62,090 bases of DNA from Clostridia bacterium (GTDB taxonomy: Bacteria; Bacillota; Clostridia; Christensenellales; Borkfalkiaceae), in NCBI GenBank assembly GCA_017886895.1, contig JAGHJD010000076.1:1-62090 (forward strand), written 5' to 3'. Positions 24,578 to 32,279 of the stretch are shown here, piece after piece. Both the position numbers and the translations under genes were made by a program. How positions within the stretch are numbered: the stretch's first letter is position 1; each line of letters starts with the position of its first letter. The notes beneath the pieces are model-generated. The model saw only the letters and a list, made by a program, of their open reading frames with translations. It ran no database searches and had not been told where the DNA came from.

Positions 24578-26794
24578 ATGCGGAGCGAATTTGTCAAAGG
24601 GCATTACAACGAGGAGATCGACGTGCGCGACTTCATTCAGCGCAATTACACGCCGTATGAGGGCGACGGGGCATTCCTGTGCGGTCCGACGGAGCGCACG
24701 AAAAAGCTCATGGAGAAGGTCAACGCGCTGTTGAAGGCGGAGACGGACAAGGGCGGCGTGCTGGACGTGGACACGGAGCGCGTCAGCTCCCTTTTGACCT
24801 ATCCCGCGGGCTATATCGACAGGGAGAACGAGCTCATCGTCGGCTTGCAGACGGATGCGCCGCTCAAGCGCGGCGTGAACCCGTTCGGCGGCATCCGCAT
24901 GGCGCGGCAGGCGTGCGAGGCGTACGGCTACAAACTCTCCGACCTCGTGGAGACGGAGTTCAGCTACAAGACGACGCACAACGACGCGGTTTTTCACGTT
25001 TACACCGACGAGATGAAGGCGGTGCGGCACGCGGGACTTCTGACGGGGCTGCCCGACGCGTACGGCAGGGGCAGGATCATCGGGGACTACCGCCGCGTCG
25101 CGCTCTACGGCGTGGATAAGCTCATCGAAGAGAAGCAGAAGGATAAGCGCGAGCGCGGCATGCGCCCGATGGACGAGCAGAACATCCGCACCCTCGAAGA
25201 GCTGTACAAACAGATCGACTTTCTGAAAAAGCTCAAGGAGATGGCGCTCCTGTACGGCGTGGATATTTCTGCGCCCGCACAGAACGCGCGGGAGGCGATC
25301 CAGTGGACGTACTTCGCCTACCTTGCCGCGATCAAGGAGCAGAACGGCGCGGCGATGAGTCTCGGCAGGGTCTCCACCTTCTTCGATATTTATCTCGAGC
25401 GGGATATTGCAGACGGCGTGCTGACCGAGAGCGGGGCACAGGAGCTTGTGGACGACTTCGTCATCAAGTGCCGCATCACCCGTCAGCTCCGCACGCCCGA
25501 ATACAACGAGATGTTCGGCGGCGACCCGACGTGGACGACGGAGAGCATCGGCGGCATGGGGCTGGACGGGAGGACGCTCGTCACCAAGACGTCCTACCGC
25601 ATCCTGCACACGCTGTACAACCTCGGTGCCGCGCCCGAGCCGAACATGACGGTGCTCTGGTCTGAGCGCCTGCCCGAACCGTTCAAAAAGTTCTGCGCGC
25701 AGGTCTCCGTCGACACGGACTCCGTACAGTATGAAAACGACGACCTCATGCGTCCGATCTTCGGCGACGACTACGGCATCGCCTGCTGCGTCTCCGCGAT
25801 GAAGATCGGCAAGCAGATGCAGTTTTTCGGCGCGCGCTGCAACTTGGCGAAACTTCTGTTGCTCACGCTGAACGGCGGCAGAGACGAGAAGAGCGGGCTG
25901 CAGATCGCGCCCGAGGGCGAGCGCTTTACGGGCGTGCTCGACTATGAGAAGGTGCGCAGGGCGTACAGCAAGTATATGGCTTGGCTGTGCCGCCTGTATG
26001 TGAATACGCTCAACGTCATCCATTACATGCACGACAAATACGCCTACGAAAAGATCCAGATGGCGCTGCACGACACGGACGTGGAGCGGTTCCTCGCCTG
26101 CGGCGTCGCGGGGTTGTCCGTCGTGACGGATTCTCTGTCCGCGATTAAGTACGCAAAGGTCACGCCCGTCTACGGCGAGAACGGTCTGATCGAGCGGTTT
26201 GAGACGGAAGGGGAGTTCCCGAAGTACGGCAACGACGACGACCGCGTGGACAGGCTCGCGGCGGAGCTTGTGGAGGAGTTCTCGGAAGAGCTGAAAAAGA
26301 CGCCCGCCTACCGCGGCGCAAAGCATACGCTGTCCGTCCTGACGATTACCTCGAACGTTGCATACGGCAAAAAGACGGGCGCGACGCCCGACGGCAGGAA
26401 GGCGGGCGAGCCCTTTGCGCCCGGCGCAAATCCCATGCACGAGCGGGATGTGAGCGGCGCGCTCGCCTCCCTCAATTCGGTCGCAAAGCTCTCCTATGAC
26501 TGCTGCCGCGACGGCATCTCGAACACCTTTTCGATCGTGCCGTCCGCACTCGGCGACAATGCGGAGGAGCGCAGGGAGAACCTTGCGGACATGCTGGACG
26601 GCTACTTTGCGCAGGGGGCGCACCACCTCAACGTCAACGTGTTTGACCGCAGCAAGCTCATTGCGGCGATGGAGCACCCCGAGTTGTACCCGAGCGTCAC
26701 GATCCGCGTGTCGGGGTATGCGGTGAACTTCCACAAGCTCTCCCGCGCGCATCAGCTCGAAGTGATCAAGCGCACCTATCACGGCAGAATGTGA
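24578..26794 (+). CDS. pflB: Pyruvate formate-lyase (glycyl radical enzyme)
   Basis: Pyruvate + CoA to acetyl-CoA + formate, oxygen-sensitive. 738 residues. The active-site cysteine pair is in [17 protein letters not shown] (Cys403-Cys404), and the glycyl-radical site in [17 protein letters not shown] (Gly713). ATG 24578 has CGGGAGG; the open frame extends upstream through the riboswitch and is not coding there. Paired with its activase 37 nt downstream. Formate feeds 10-formyl-THF synthesis, which explains the ZTP riboswitch in the leader. Confidence 0.96.
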   Translation: MRSEFVKGHYNEEIDVRDFIQRNYTPYEGDGAFLCGPTERTKKLMEKVNALLKAETDKGGVLDVDTERVSSLLTYPAGYIDRENELIVGLQTDAPLKRGVNPFGGIRMARQACEAYGYKLSDLVETEFSYKTTHNDAVFHVYTDEMKAVRHAGLLTGLPDAYGRGRIIGDYRRVALYGVDKLIEEKQKDKRERGMRPMDEQNIRTLEELYKQIDFLKKLKEMALLYGVDISAPAQNAREAIQWTYFAYLAAIKEQNGAAMSLGRVSTFFDIYLERDIADGVLTESGAQELVDDFVIKCRITRQLRTPEYNEMFGGDPTWTTESIGGMGLDGRTLVTKTSYRILHTLYNLGAAPEPNMTVLWSERLPEPFKKFCAQVSVDTDSVQYENDDLMRPIFGDDYGIACCVSAMKIGKQMQFFGARCNLAKLLLLTLNGGRDEKSGLQIAPEGERFTGVLDYEKVRRAYSKYMAWLCRLYVNTLNVIHYMHDKYAYEKIQMALHDTDVERFLACGVAGLSVVTDSLSAIKYAKVTPVYGENGLIERFETEGEFPKYGNDDDRVDRLAAELVEEFSEELKKTPAYRGAKHTLSVLTITSNVAYGKKTGATPDGRKAGEPFAPGANPMHERDVSGALASLNSVAKLSYDCCRDGISNTFSIVPSALGDNAEERRENLADMLDGYFAQGAHHLNVNVFDRSKLIAAMEHPELYPSVTIRVSGYAVNFHKLSRAHQLEVIKRTYHGRM

Positions 26795-26825
26795 CCCGTA
26801 TTTGCAGAATTACGGCTGTATTCGG

Positions 26826-26841
26826 AGTACTATGTGTGACA
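26826..26841 (+). repeat. Dispersed AGTACTATG repeat, copy 5 (overlaps the pflA start)
   Basis: AGTACTATGTGTGACA, 32 nt after the pflB stop. Its ATG at 26832 is the likely pflA start codon, and the CGGAG ending two bases into the repeat is the only Shine-Dalgarno-like sequence. It is closest to copy 4. Confidence 0.55.
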
Positions 26842-27545
26842 GAAACAAGGTCGGGGCGGAGTATTCCGCCCCGACGCCATACGGATTTATCGATTCCGTC
26901 TACTGCGGTTCGGGGGTAGACGGCAAGGGGCTGCGCTGCGTCGTGTTCCTTTCGGGGTGCAATCTGCGCTGCCCGTTCTGCCATAATCCCGAAACGCTGT
27001 TCAAAAAGGGCACGCTTACCTCTGCGGAAGAGCTCGCCGAACGGCTTGTTCGCTACAAGCCGTATTTTAAGCGCGGCGGCGTGACGCTTTCGGGCGGGGA
27101 ACCTTTTTTACAGAAAGAGTTCTGCCTTGCGCTTGTGCGCTTGCTTGCGGAGCGCGGCGTGCGCGTTGCCTTTGAGACGAACGGGCATATCTGCGATGCT
27201 GAACTGATCGCTGCGGGGGAGATCATCTGCGACGTGAAAAATCAGGAGAGCGACGACCTCTCCGTGTATGAGGAATTTTTTGCGGAGTGCGCGCGGCAGG
27301 GGAAGGTGCCGCAGGTGACGAACGTGCTCGTCCCCGGGAAAAATGATTCGGAGGAAAAGCTGCGGGCGCTCGCCGCATTGGTGCGTAAATTCATCCCCGC
27401 GGCGCAGATAAAGCTGCTCCCGTTCCGCAAACTGTGCGCGGACAAGTATGCGGAACTTTCTCTTCCGTTCCCGTACGCAGAGATAAAAGAGTGCGATGAA
27501 GAGGAGATGGAACGGGCATATTCCGTAATAAATGCCTGTATTTGA
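26832..27545 (+). CDS. pflA: Pyruvate formate-lyase activating enzyme (radical SAM)
   Basis: Generates the glycyl radical on PflB using SAM and a [4Fe-4S] cluster. 237 residues from ATG 26832. Cluster cysteines CNLRCPFC are at residues 43, 47 and 50, preceded by GLRCVVFLSG. SAM-site GGVTLSGGEPFLQKEF and later TNVLVPGKND, QIKLLPFRKLCADKY follow. Start choice is uncertain: CGGAG lies only 4 nt from the ATG, and a TTG at 26802 is in frame. Co-transcribed with pflB; the stop codon is followed at once by repeat copy 6. Confidence 0.92.
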   Translation: MCDRNKVGAEYSAPTPYGFIDSVYCGSGVDGKGLRCVVFLSGCNLRCPFCHNPETLFKKGTLTSAEELAERLVRYKPYFKRGGVTLSGGEPFLQKEFCLALVRLLAERGVRVAFETNGHICDAELIAAGEIICDVKNQESDDLSVYEEFFAECARQGKVPQVTNVLVPGKNDSEEKLRALAALVRKFIPAAQIKLLPFRKLCADKYAELSLPFPYAEIKECDEEEMERAYSVINACI

Positions 27546-27564
27546 AGTACTATGCGCCGCATAA
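27546..27564 (+). repeat. Dispersed AGTACTATG repeat, copy 6
   Basis: AGTACTATGCGCCGCATAA, beginning on the base after the pflA stop codon. The inverted repeat has the complementary loop GCC instead of GGC. The similarity to copy 2 continues through ATCGCG. Confidence 0.7.
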
Positions 27565-27578
27565 ATCGCGATAAATGC

Positions 27579-27608
27579 AAAAAAGAGGAGGGGTACCCTC
27601 CTCTTTTT
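27579..27608. terminator. Bidirectional terminator pflA / trxR-like gene
   Basis: AAAAAAGAGGAGGG-GTA-CCCTCCTCTTTTT, a long stem with A and T tracts between convergent genes. Confidence 0.9.
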
Positions 27609-27627
27609 CATATCCGCCTTGCGGCGT

Positions 27628-28479
27628 TTATTTTTGCGCTTTCAGATATTTCAGTGCCTCCGTGCCCGCGATCATGCCGTCGCAGACCGCCTTTGCGATC
27701 TGCTGCAGCCCGGGGATGCAGTCGCCCGCCGCGAAGATGCCGGGCACGTTCGTTGCGCGCCGCTCGTCGACGACGAGTTTTCCGTTCGCGCTCTCCAGCC
27801 CGATCTTCTTGGCAAGCTCGAAGGCGCCTGCCGAGCCGCAGGCGATGAACACGCCGTCAAAGTTTTCGCGCGTTCCGTCTGTAAACACAACTTCTTCCAG
27901 CCGGTCGCCGCCCTCAAAGGAGGCGATTTTTTTTGTGTTGCAGGGGAGCCCGTCCAAAGCCGCGCCGCCGTCGGTGAGGACGGTCACATCGTCGACGACG
28001 TTTTTAAGTTCCGCGTATTCGCTGCGTGCGTACGCGCCGCCGCCGACGACGGCGACCTTTTTGCCGCGGTAGAAGAAGGCATCGCAGATCGCGCAGTAGC
28101 TCACGCCCGCGCCTTCGAATGTTCCGATGTTGCGGATCGGCGGCACGTTCCGCGCCGTGCCGCAGGCGAGGACGACGGCGCCCGCGTTCAAAGTGCCCGC
28201 CGCCGTCTTGGCGCGGAACCCCTCTTCCGCAAATTCGATGCCGAAGATCTCCGTGTGCAGAATTTTTGCGCCGAGGTTTTCTGCCTGTTTCAGCCCTGCG
28301 GCATACAGGTCTTTTGCGGCGATCCCGTTTGCAAACCCGTAATAGTTCTGGATAAGCTCGGCTTTCGCGAGCGCGCCGCCGCCCTTTGCGACGACGGTGA
28401 CGGGCGCGCCGCCGCGCACGGCGTACAGCGCAGCCGAAATGCCGGCGGGGCCTCCGCCTACGATGAGCAGTTCCTTCAT
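27628..28479 (-). CDS. Thioredoxin-reductase-like FAD/NAD(P) oxidoreductase
   Basis: 283 residues. FAD site LLIVGGGPAGISAALYA at the N-terminus. The redox-active motif VSYCAICDAFFYRGK, with CAIC in the usual CAxC place of TrxB, is followed by the second dinucleotide fold VAVVGGGAYARSEYAEL and the C-terminal FAD segment GIFAAGDCIPGLQQIAKAV. It is about 25-30 residues shorter than typical TrxB. Its NAD(P) motif lacks the usual HRR arginines, so it may use a ferredoxin or NADH rather than NADPH; that is an inference. Start ATG (complement of 28477-28479) with GGAGCC; the longer upstream frame is repeat DNA. No thioredoxin gene is adjacent. Confidence 0.88.
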   Translation of the reverse strand: MKELLIVGGGPAGISAALYAVRGGAPVTVVAKGGGALAKAELIQNYYGFANGIAAKDLYAAGLKQAENLGAKILHTEIFGIEFAEEGFRAKTAAGTLNAGAVVLACGTARNVPPIRNIGTFEGAGVSYCAICDAFFYRGKKVAVVGGGAYARSEYAELKNVVDDVTVLTDGGAALDGLPCNTKKIASFEGGDRLEEVVFTDGTRENFDGVFIACGSAGAFELAKKIGLESANGKLVVDERRATNVPGIFAAGDCIPGLQQIAKAVCDGMIAGTEALKYLKAQK

Positions 28480-28515
28480 GTTTTGCGGCTCCTTGTTTGT
28501 GTTCTTTGTTTTGAA

Positions 28516-28544
28516 ATTATAGCTTGCTTTTTTCTTCCCGTCAA
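28516..28544 (-). promoter_or_regulatory. Promoter of the trxR-like gene
   Basis: Minus strand: -35 TTGACG (complement of 28539-28544), 17-nt spacer, -10 TATAAT (complement of 28516-28521). Confidence 0.85.
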
Positions 28545-28556
28545 TTGTTTCCGCGC

Positions 28557-28715
28557 CTTTTTTGCCGCCTGCCGCGGCGGAGCGGAGATCGTTTTTGCTC
28601 TCTTTTGGTTTTTTCCGCGGTGGGGCAGGTCGTTTCCGTATCTTTTTTTGCCGCCTGCCGCGGCAGAGTGAAGATTGTTTCCGCTTTTTTGACCTCTCAC
28701 GCGGCAGGGCTGCGG
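28557..28715. repeat. Degenerate direct repeats between trxR-like gene and speD
   Basis: TTTTTTGCCGCCTGCCGCGG occurs near 28558 and again near 28647. Both copies continue with an AG-rich segment and a T-rich GTTT stretch. Weaker related segments (TTTTTTCCGCGG near 28612, TTTTTTGACC near 28685) lie between and after them. No credible gene in 28545-28786. Confidence 0.55.
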
Positions 28716-28786
28716 GGGCGCCTTCTGTCTGCAGGCGAAAAAAGTCTGAACTTGTTCGCGCAGTTTGTTTTGTATGCGCAAAACCG

Positions 28787-28815
28787 TTGACATTGCCGTG
28801 ATTTTCGGTTACAAT
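28787..28815 (+). promoter_or_regulatory. Promoter of the polyamine operon
   Basis: -35 TTGACA (28787-28792), 17-nt spacer, -10 TACAAT (28810-28815). It leaves a leader of about 315 nt before speD. Confidence 0.85.
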
Positions 28816-28822
28816 AAAACTA

Positions 28823-29119
28823 CCATGTGATGCGCGAAACAGAGTATCCATGCAAATATTTTATCCGCGGTGCGTTCGTGCGGGCTGCGGCGCGGCGGTC
28901 TCCGCTGCCTTATTGTGATCGGGCACAAAATCCCGAGCTTATAAGTTGGTTACTTGATAACCGGAAGTGCCTGCAGGCACGCTTGTAAAACGATCAATAA
29001 GAGTAGTAAAAGTAAGGTATTTGCTATATAGACTCTGTTCATGGGGCTCGTCCTATGCGCACAAAAGGATGGTTCTGCGATTGTTCAGGAGCGGTATGCG
29101 GCGGCATATCGCTTTTTTT
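28823..29119 (+). ncRNA. Structured speD leader RNA of unassigned class (candidate riboswitch)
   Basis: Consecutive hairpins can be drawn: H1 CTTAT(28909)...ATAAG(28945) with inner TCGGG/CCCGA; H2 GGTTA-CTTGA-TAACC (28948-28962); H3 GTGCC-TGCA-GGCAC (28967-28980). A long pairing AGAGT (29000) with ACTCT (29032-29036) follows, and then the terminator at 29090. A second copy of the terminator's 5' arm (TATGCG at 29054-29059 versus 29095-29100) could pair with the 3' arm GCATA and act as an antiterminator. I see no T-box, S-box, lysine, THF, ZTP, guanidine or PyrR consensus. Arrangement and position suggest ligand-controlled attenuation of polyamine genes. Confidence 0.55.
29090..29119 (+). terminator. 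Intrinsic terminator inside the speD leader
   Basis: AGCGGTATGC-GGCG-GCATATCGCT (one G-T wobble) followed by seven T. It ends 20 nt before the speD ATG, so it can only be an attenuator of this operon. Confidence 0.85.
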
Positions 29120-29138
29120 GTTGTCGGAGGTTCTTACT

Positions 29139-29897
29139 ATGGGAGAAAAGCTCAATCTGTACGGGTTCAACAATCTCACGAAGTCGCTCAGCTTCAATAT
29201 CTACGATGTGTGCTATGCGAAGAGTCCGCGCGAACAGCGCGACTATATCGCGTACATCGACGGGCAGTACAACAGCGAACGGCTCACGAAGATCCTCACG
29301 ACGCTGACGGACATGATCGGGGCAAAGGTGCTGAACATCGCCAAGCAGGACTACGAGCCGCAGGGCGCGTCCGTGACCATCCTCATCGCGGAGGGCTCCA
29401 TGGTCCCCGCGGGGACGACGCAGCTCGCGCACCTCGACAAGAGCCATGTGACGGTGCACACCTATCCCGAGTACCACCCCGAGACCTGCCTTGCGACCTT
29501 CCGCGTGGACATCGACGTCGCCACCTGCGGCGAGATCACGCCGCTCTCCACGCTGGACTACCTGATCGGCTCCTTCGATTCGGACATCATCACGCTGGAC
29601 TATAAGGTGCGCGGCTTCACGCGGGACGTGAATGGGCACAAGCTCTTCCTCGACCACAAGATTCGCTCCATACAGGACTATATCGACCCCGAAACGCTGC
29701 TGCGCTACGACGCGATGGACATCAACGTGTATGCGGCGAACCTGTTCCACACCCGTATGATGGTCAAGGAGATCGATCTGCAGAACTACCTGTTCAAGAC
29801 GGACGCCTACGAGCTGCCGCCCAAACAGCGGCTGGAGATGATCGGCAACCTCCGCCGCGAGATGATCGAAATTTTCAGCAACAAGAATATTTTCTGA
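29139..29897 (+). CDS. speD: S-adenosylmethionine decarboxylase proenzyme
   Basis: Makes decarboxylated SAM, the aminopropyl donor for SpeE. 252 residues of the E. coli (class 1A-like) form. The self-cleavage site is in HLDKSHVTVHTYPEYHPE (Lys101-Ser102), where the serine becomes the pyruvoyl cofactor. The downstream DVATCGEITPLSTLDYLI and DVNGHKLFLDHKIRSIQDYI match the family. ATG 29139 with TCGGAGG; the open frame upstream covers the leader terminator and is not coding. First gene of the six-gene operon. Confidence 0.95.
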   Translation: MGEKLNLYGFNNLTKSLSFNIYDVCYAKSPREQRDYIAYIDGQYNSERLTKILTTLTDMIGAKVLNIAKQDYEPQGASVTILIAEGSMVPAGTTQLAHLDKSHVTVHTYPEYHPETCLATFRVDIDVATCGEITPLSTLDYLIGSFDSDIITLDYKVRGFTRDVNGHKLFLDHKIRSIQDYIDPETLLRYDAMDINVYAANLFHTRMMVKEIDLQNYLFKTDAYELPPKQRLEMIGNLRREMIEIFSNKNIF

Positions 29898-29915
29898 ACG
29901 GGTCAGGACGAGAAG

Positions 29916-31361
29916 ATGAAGGAACTGTCGCAAAAGAACGCGCCCATCTACGAGGCGCTGCAGGAGATGCGCCGCATGCGCCTCGTGCCTTTCGACGTGC
30001 CGGGGCACAAGCGCGGGCGGGGGAACCCCGAGCTTACGTCGCTGCTCGGCGAGCGCTGCGTGGGGCTGGACGTCAATTCGATGAAGTGCCTCGACAATCT
30101 CTGCCACCCCGTGTCCGTCATCCGCGACGCGGAACAGCTCGCGGCGGAGGCGTTCGGCGCGGCGTGGGCGTTCCTCATGGTCGGCGGGACGACGTCCGCC
30201 GTGCAGAGCATGATTCTTTGCGTCGCCAAGCGCGGCGAGAAGATCATTCTGCCCCGCAACGTGCACCGTAGCGGCATGACGGCGATGGTCCTGAACGGCG
30301 CTGTGCCCGTGTACGTCGACCCCGAGTGCGACGACGACCTCGGTATCTCCCTCGGCATGCGCACGGAGGCGGTGCGCCGCGCCGTCGCCGAGAACCCGGA
30401 CGCCAAGGCGATCCTCGTCAATAACCCGACCTATTACGGGATCTGCTCCGACCTCGCCGAGATCGTGCGCATCGCGCACGGCGCGGGCATGCTGTGCATT
30501 GCGGACGAGGCGCACGGCACGCACTTCTATTTCGGGGAGGGTATGCCCGTCTCCGCGATGAAGGCGGGCGCGGACATGGCGGCGGTCTCCATGCACAAAT
30601 CGGGCGGGAGCCTGACGCAGAGCTCCATGCTCCTCATCGGGCCGGCCATGCAGGAGGGGTATGTGCGCCAGATCATCAACCTGACGCAGACGACGAGCGC
30701 CTCCTATCTGCTCTTATCCTCGTTGGATATTTCCCGCCGTAACTTAGCGCTCCGCGGAAGAGAATCCTTTGCTTCCGTCGTCGAGCTTGCGCGCTATGCG
30801 CGCAGCGAGATCAACGAGATCGGCGACTATTACGCGTTCGGCAGGGAACTCGTCAACGGGGATAGTATTTTCGACTTCGACGAGACAAAACTCTCCGTCA
30901 ACACGCTGGACGTGGGGCTTGCGGGGATCGAGGTGTACGACCTTTTGCGCGACGAATACGACATTCAGATCGAGTTCGGCGATCTCGGCAATATCCTCGC
31001 CTATCTCTCTATCGGGGACAGAGAGCGCGACATCGAACGGCTTGTCAGCGCTCTTTCCGAGATCCGCAGATTGTATAAAAAGAGCAAGGCAGGGCTGATG
31101 AAACAGGAGTACATCGAGCCCATCGTCGCCATGTCCCCGCAGGACGCGTTCTATGCGGAGAAGACCTCGCTGCCGTTGCGGCAGACGGAGGGCAGGGTGT
31201 GCAGCGAGTTCGTCATGTGCTACCCGCCCGGCATCCCCATCCTTGCGCCCGGCGAGCGCATCACGCGGCGCATTCTCGATTATATCGAATACGCAAAGGC
31301 AAAGGGCTGCCAGATGACGGGTCCCGAAGACGCGAAGATCGAACGGCTGAACGTGATCTGA
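29916..31361 (+). CDS. speA: Orn/Lys/Arg decarboxylase family, probable arginine decarboxylase
   Basis: 481 residues, fold type I PLP decarboxylase of the short Bacillus SpeA (YaaO) kind without the N-terminal wing domain. It begins PIYEALQEMRRMRLVPFDVPGHKRG. The PLP lysine is in VSMHKSGGSLTQSS (Lys228), with ADEAHGTHFYFGEG before it and CYPPGIPILAPGERIT near the C-terminus. Substrate cannot be read from the fold alone; arginine is favoured because an agmatinase-like gene lies two genes on and no carbamoylputrescine pathway is present. Product would be agmatine. It follows speD by 18 nt. Confidence 0.93.
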   Translation: MKELSQKNAPIYEALQEMRRMRLVPFDVPGHKRGRGNPELTSLLGERCVGLDVNSMKCLDNLCHPVSVIRDAEQLAAEAFGAAWAFLMVGGTTSAVQSMILCVAKRGEKIILPRNVHRSGMTAMVLNGAVPVYVDPECDDDLGISLGMRTEAVRRAVAENPDAKAILVNNPTYYGICSDLAEIVRIAHGAGMLCIADEAHGTHFYFGEGMPVSAMKAGADMAAVSMHKSGGSLTQSSMLLIGPAMQEGYVRQIINLTQTTSASYLLLSSLDISRRNLALRGRESFASVVELARYARSEINEIGDYYAFGRELVNGDSIFDFDETKLSVNTLDVGLAGIEVYDLLRDEYDIQIEFGDLGNILAYLSIGDRERDIERLVSALSEIRRLYKKSKAGLMKQEYIEPIVAMSPQDAFYAEKTSLPLRQTEGRVCSEFVMCYPPGIPILAPGERITRRILDYIEYAKAKGCQMTGPEDAKIERLNVI

Positions 31362-31418
31362 CAGGAGCCGCGCCTTTTTGTGCGGTGCGGCAAAGGAACG
31401 TAGTTTCAGGTAACTTTT

Positions 31419-32279
31419 ATGGAATTCTGGTTTTCCGAACGGCATACGAAAAACGTAAAACTCTCCATCCGCGTGGACAGACAGTTGTACAGCGGGCAGA
31501 GCGATCTGCAACGCATCGACGTGTTCGACAGCCCCGAGTTCGGCAGGTTTCTCGTGCTGGACGGGTACATGATGCTCACGCAGAAAGATGAATTTATCTA
31601 CCACGAGATGATTGCGCACGTGCCCATGGCGGTGCACCCGAACGTGAAGAACGTGCTGGTCATCGGCGGGGGCGACGGCGGCGTCGTGCGCGAGCTCGTG
31701 CAGTACGACGACATTGAGAGCATCGACCTCGTGGAGATCGACAGGCAGGTCGTCGAGGTCTGCCGCGAATATTTCCCCGCGCTCACCTGCGGGCTGGACG
31801 ATCCGCGCGTCTCCGTCCATTATAAGGACGGGCTGCGGTTCGTGCGCTCCTGCAAGAACGAGTACGACCTCATCATCGTCGATTCGACCGACCCGTTCGG
31901 TCCCGGGGAGGGGCTGTTCACCCGCGAATTTTACGGGAACTGCTACAAGGCGCTCAGAGAGGACGGCATCATGGTCAACCAGCACGAGAGCCCGTTCTAC
32001 GACGAGGACGCGCTCGCCTGCCAGCGCGCGCACAAGCGCATCGTAGAGTCCTTCCCGATCAGCCGCGTCTATCAGGCGCATATCCCGACCTATCCGTCGG
32101 GGCACTGGCTGTTCGGGTTCGCGTCCAAAAAGTACCACCCGCTGCGCGATCTGGACGAGGCACGCTGGAACGCGCGCGGCATCCGCTGCCGCTACTACAC
32201 GACGACCCTGCACAAGGGCGCGTTCTATATCCCCGCCTATGTGGAGGAGCTTTTAAGCGATGTTGAACACACAGACTGA
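31419..32279 (+). CDS. speE: Spermidine (aminopropyltransferase) synthase
   Basis: Transfers the aminopropyl group of decarboxylated SAM to putrescine or another amine acceptor. 286 residues: FSERHTKNVKLSIRV N-terminal strand, LVLDGYMMLTQKDEFIYHEM, the nucleotide motif VLVIGGGDGGVVRELVQY, SIDLVEIDRQVVEV, and catalytic DLIIVDSTDPFGPGEGLF. Acceptor specificity is not certain; close enzymes in some bacteria use agmatine. ATG 31419, weak Shine-Dalgarno. The speB start lies 20 nt inside its 3' end. Confidence 0.95.
   Translation: MEFWFSERHTKNVKLSIRVDRQLYSGQSDLQRIDVFDSPEFGRFLVLDGYMMLTQKDEFIYHEMIAHVPMAVHPNVKNVLVIGGGDGGVVRELVQYDDIESIDLVEIDRQVVEVCREYFPALTCGLDDPRVSVHYKDGLRFVRSCKNEYDLIIVDSTDPFGPGEGLFTREFYGNCYKALREDGIMVNQHESPFYDEDALACQRAHKRIVESFPISRVYQAHIPTYPSGHWLFGFASKKYHPLRDLDEARWNARGIRCRYYTTTLHKGAFYIPAYVEELLSDVEHTD

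Noticed and set aside
24245..26782. 845-codon open frame on the minus strand opposite pflB (and other long antisense frames such as 32893-34977 and 11105-12895)
   Set aside because: High GC removes stop codons from antisense frames; these translations are His/Arg/Leu-rich, match no family and lie opposite clear genes.
28480..28851. N-terminal extension of the thioredoxin-reductase-like protein
   Set aside because: It covers the gene's own consensus promoter and degenerate repeats; the FAD motif must be near the N-terminus.
28850..28918. 22-codon ORF at the start of the speD leader (possible leader peptide)
   Set aside because: No Shine-Dalgarno, no run of informative codons such as Met or Arg beyond chance, and it overlaps predicted RNA structure.
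28823..29119. speD leader as a T-box, S-box (SAM-I), lysine or guanidine riboswitch
   Set aside because: The T-box GGGTGG core, the SAM-I core motifs, the lysine core and the ykkC GGACGAGAG-type motif are all missing.
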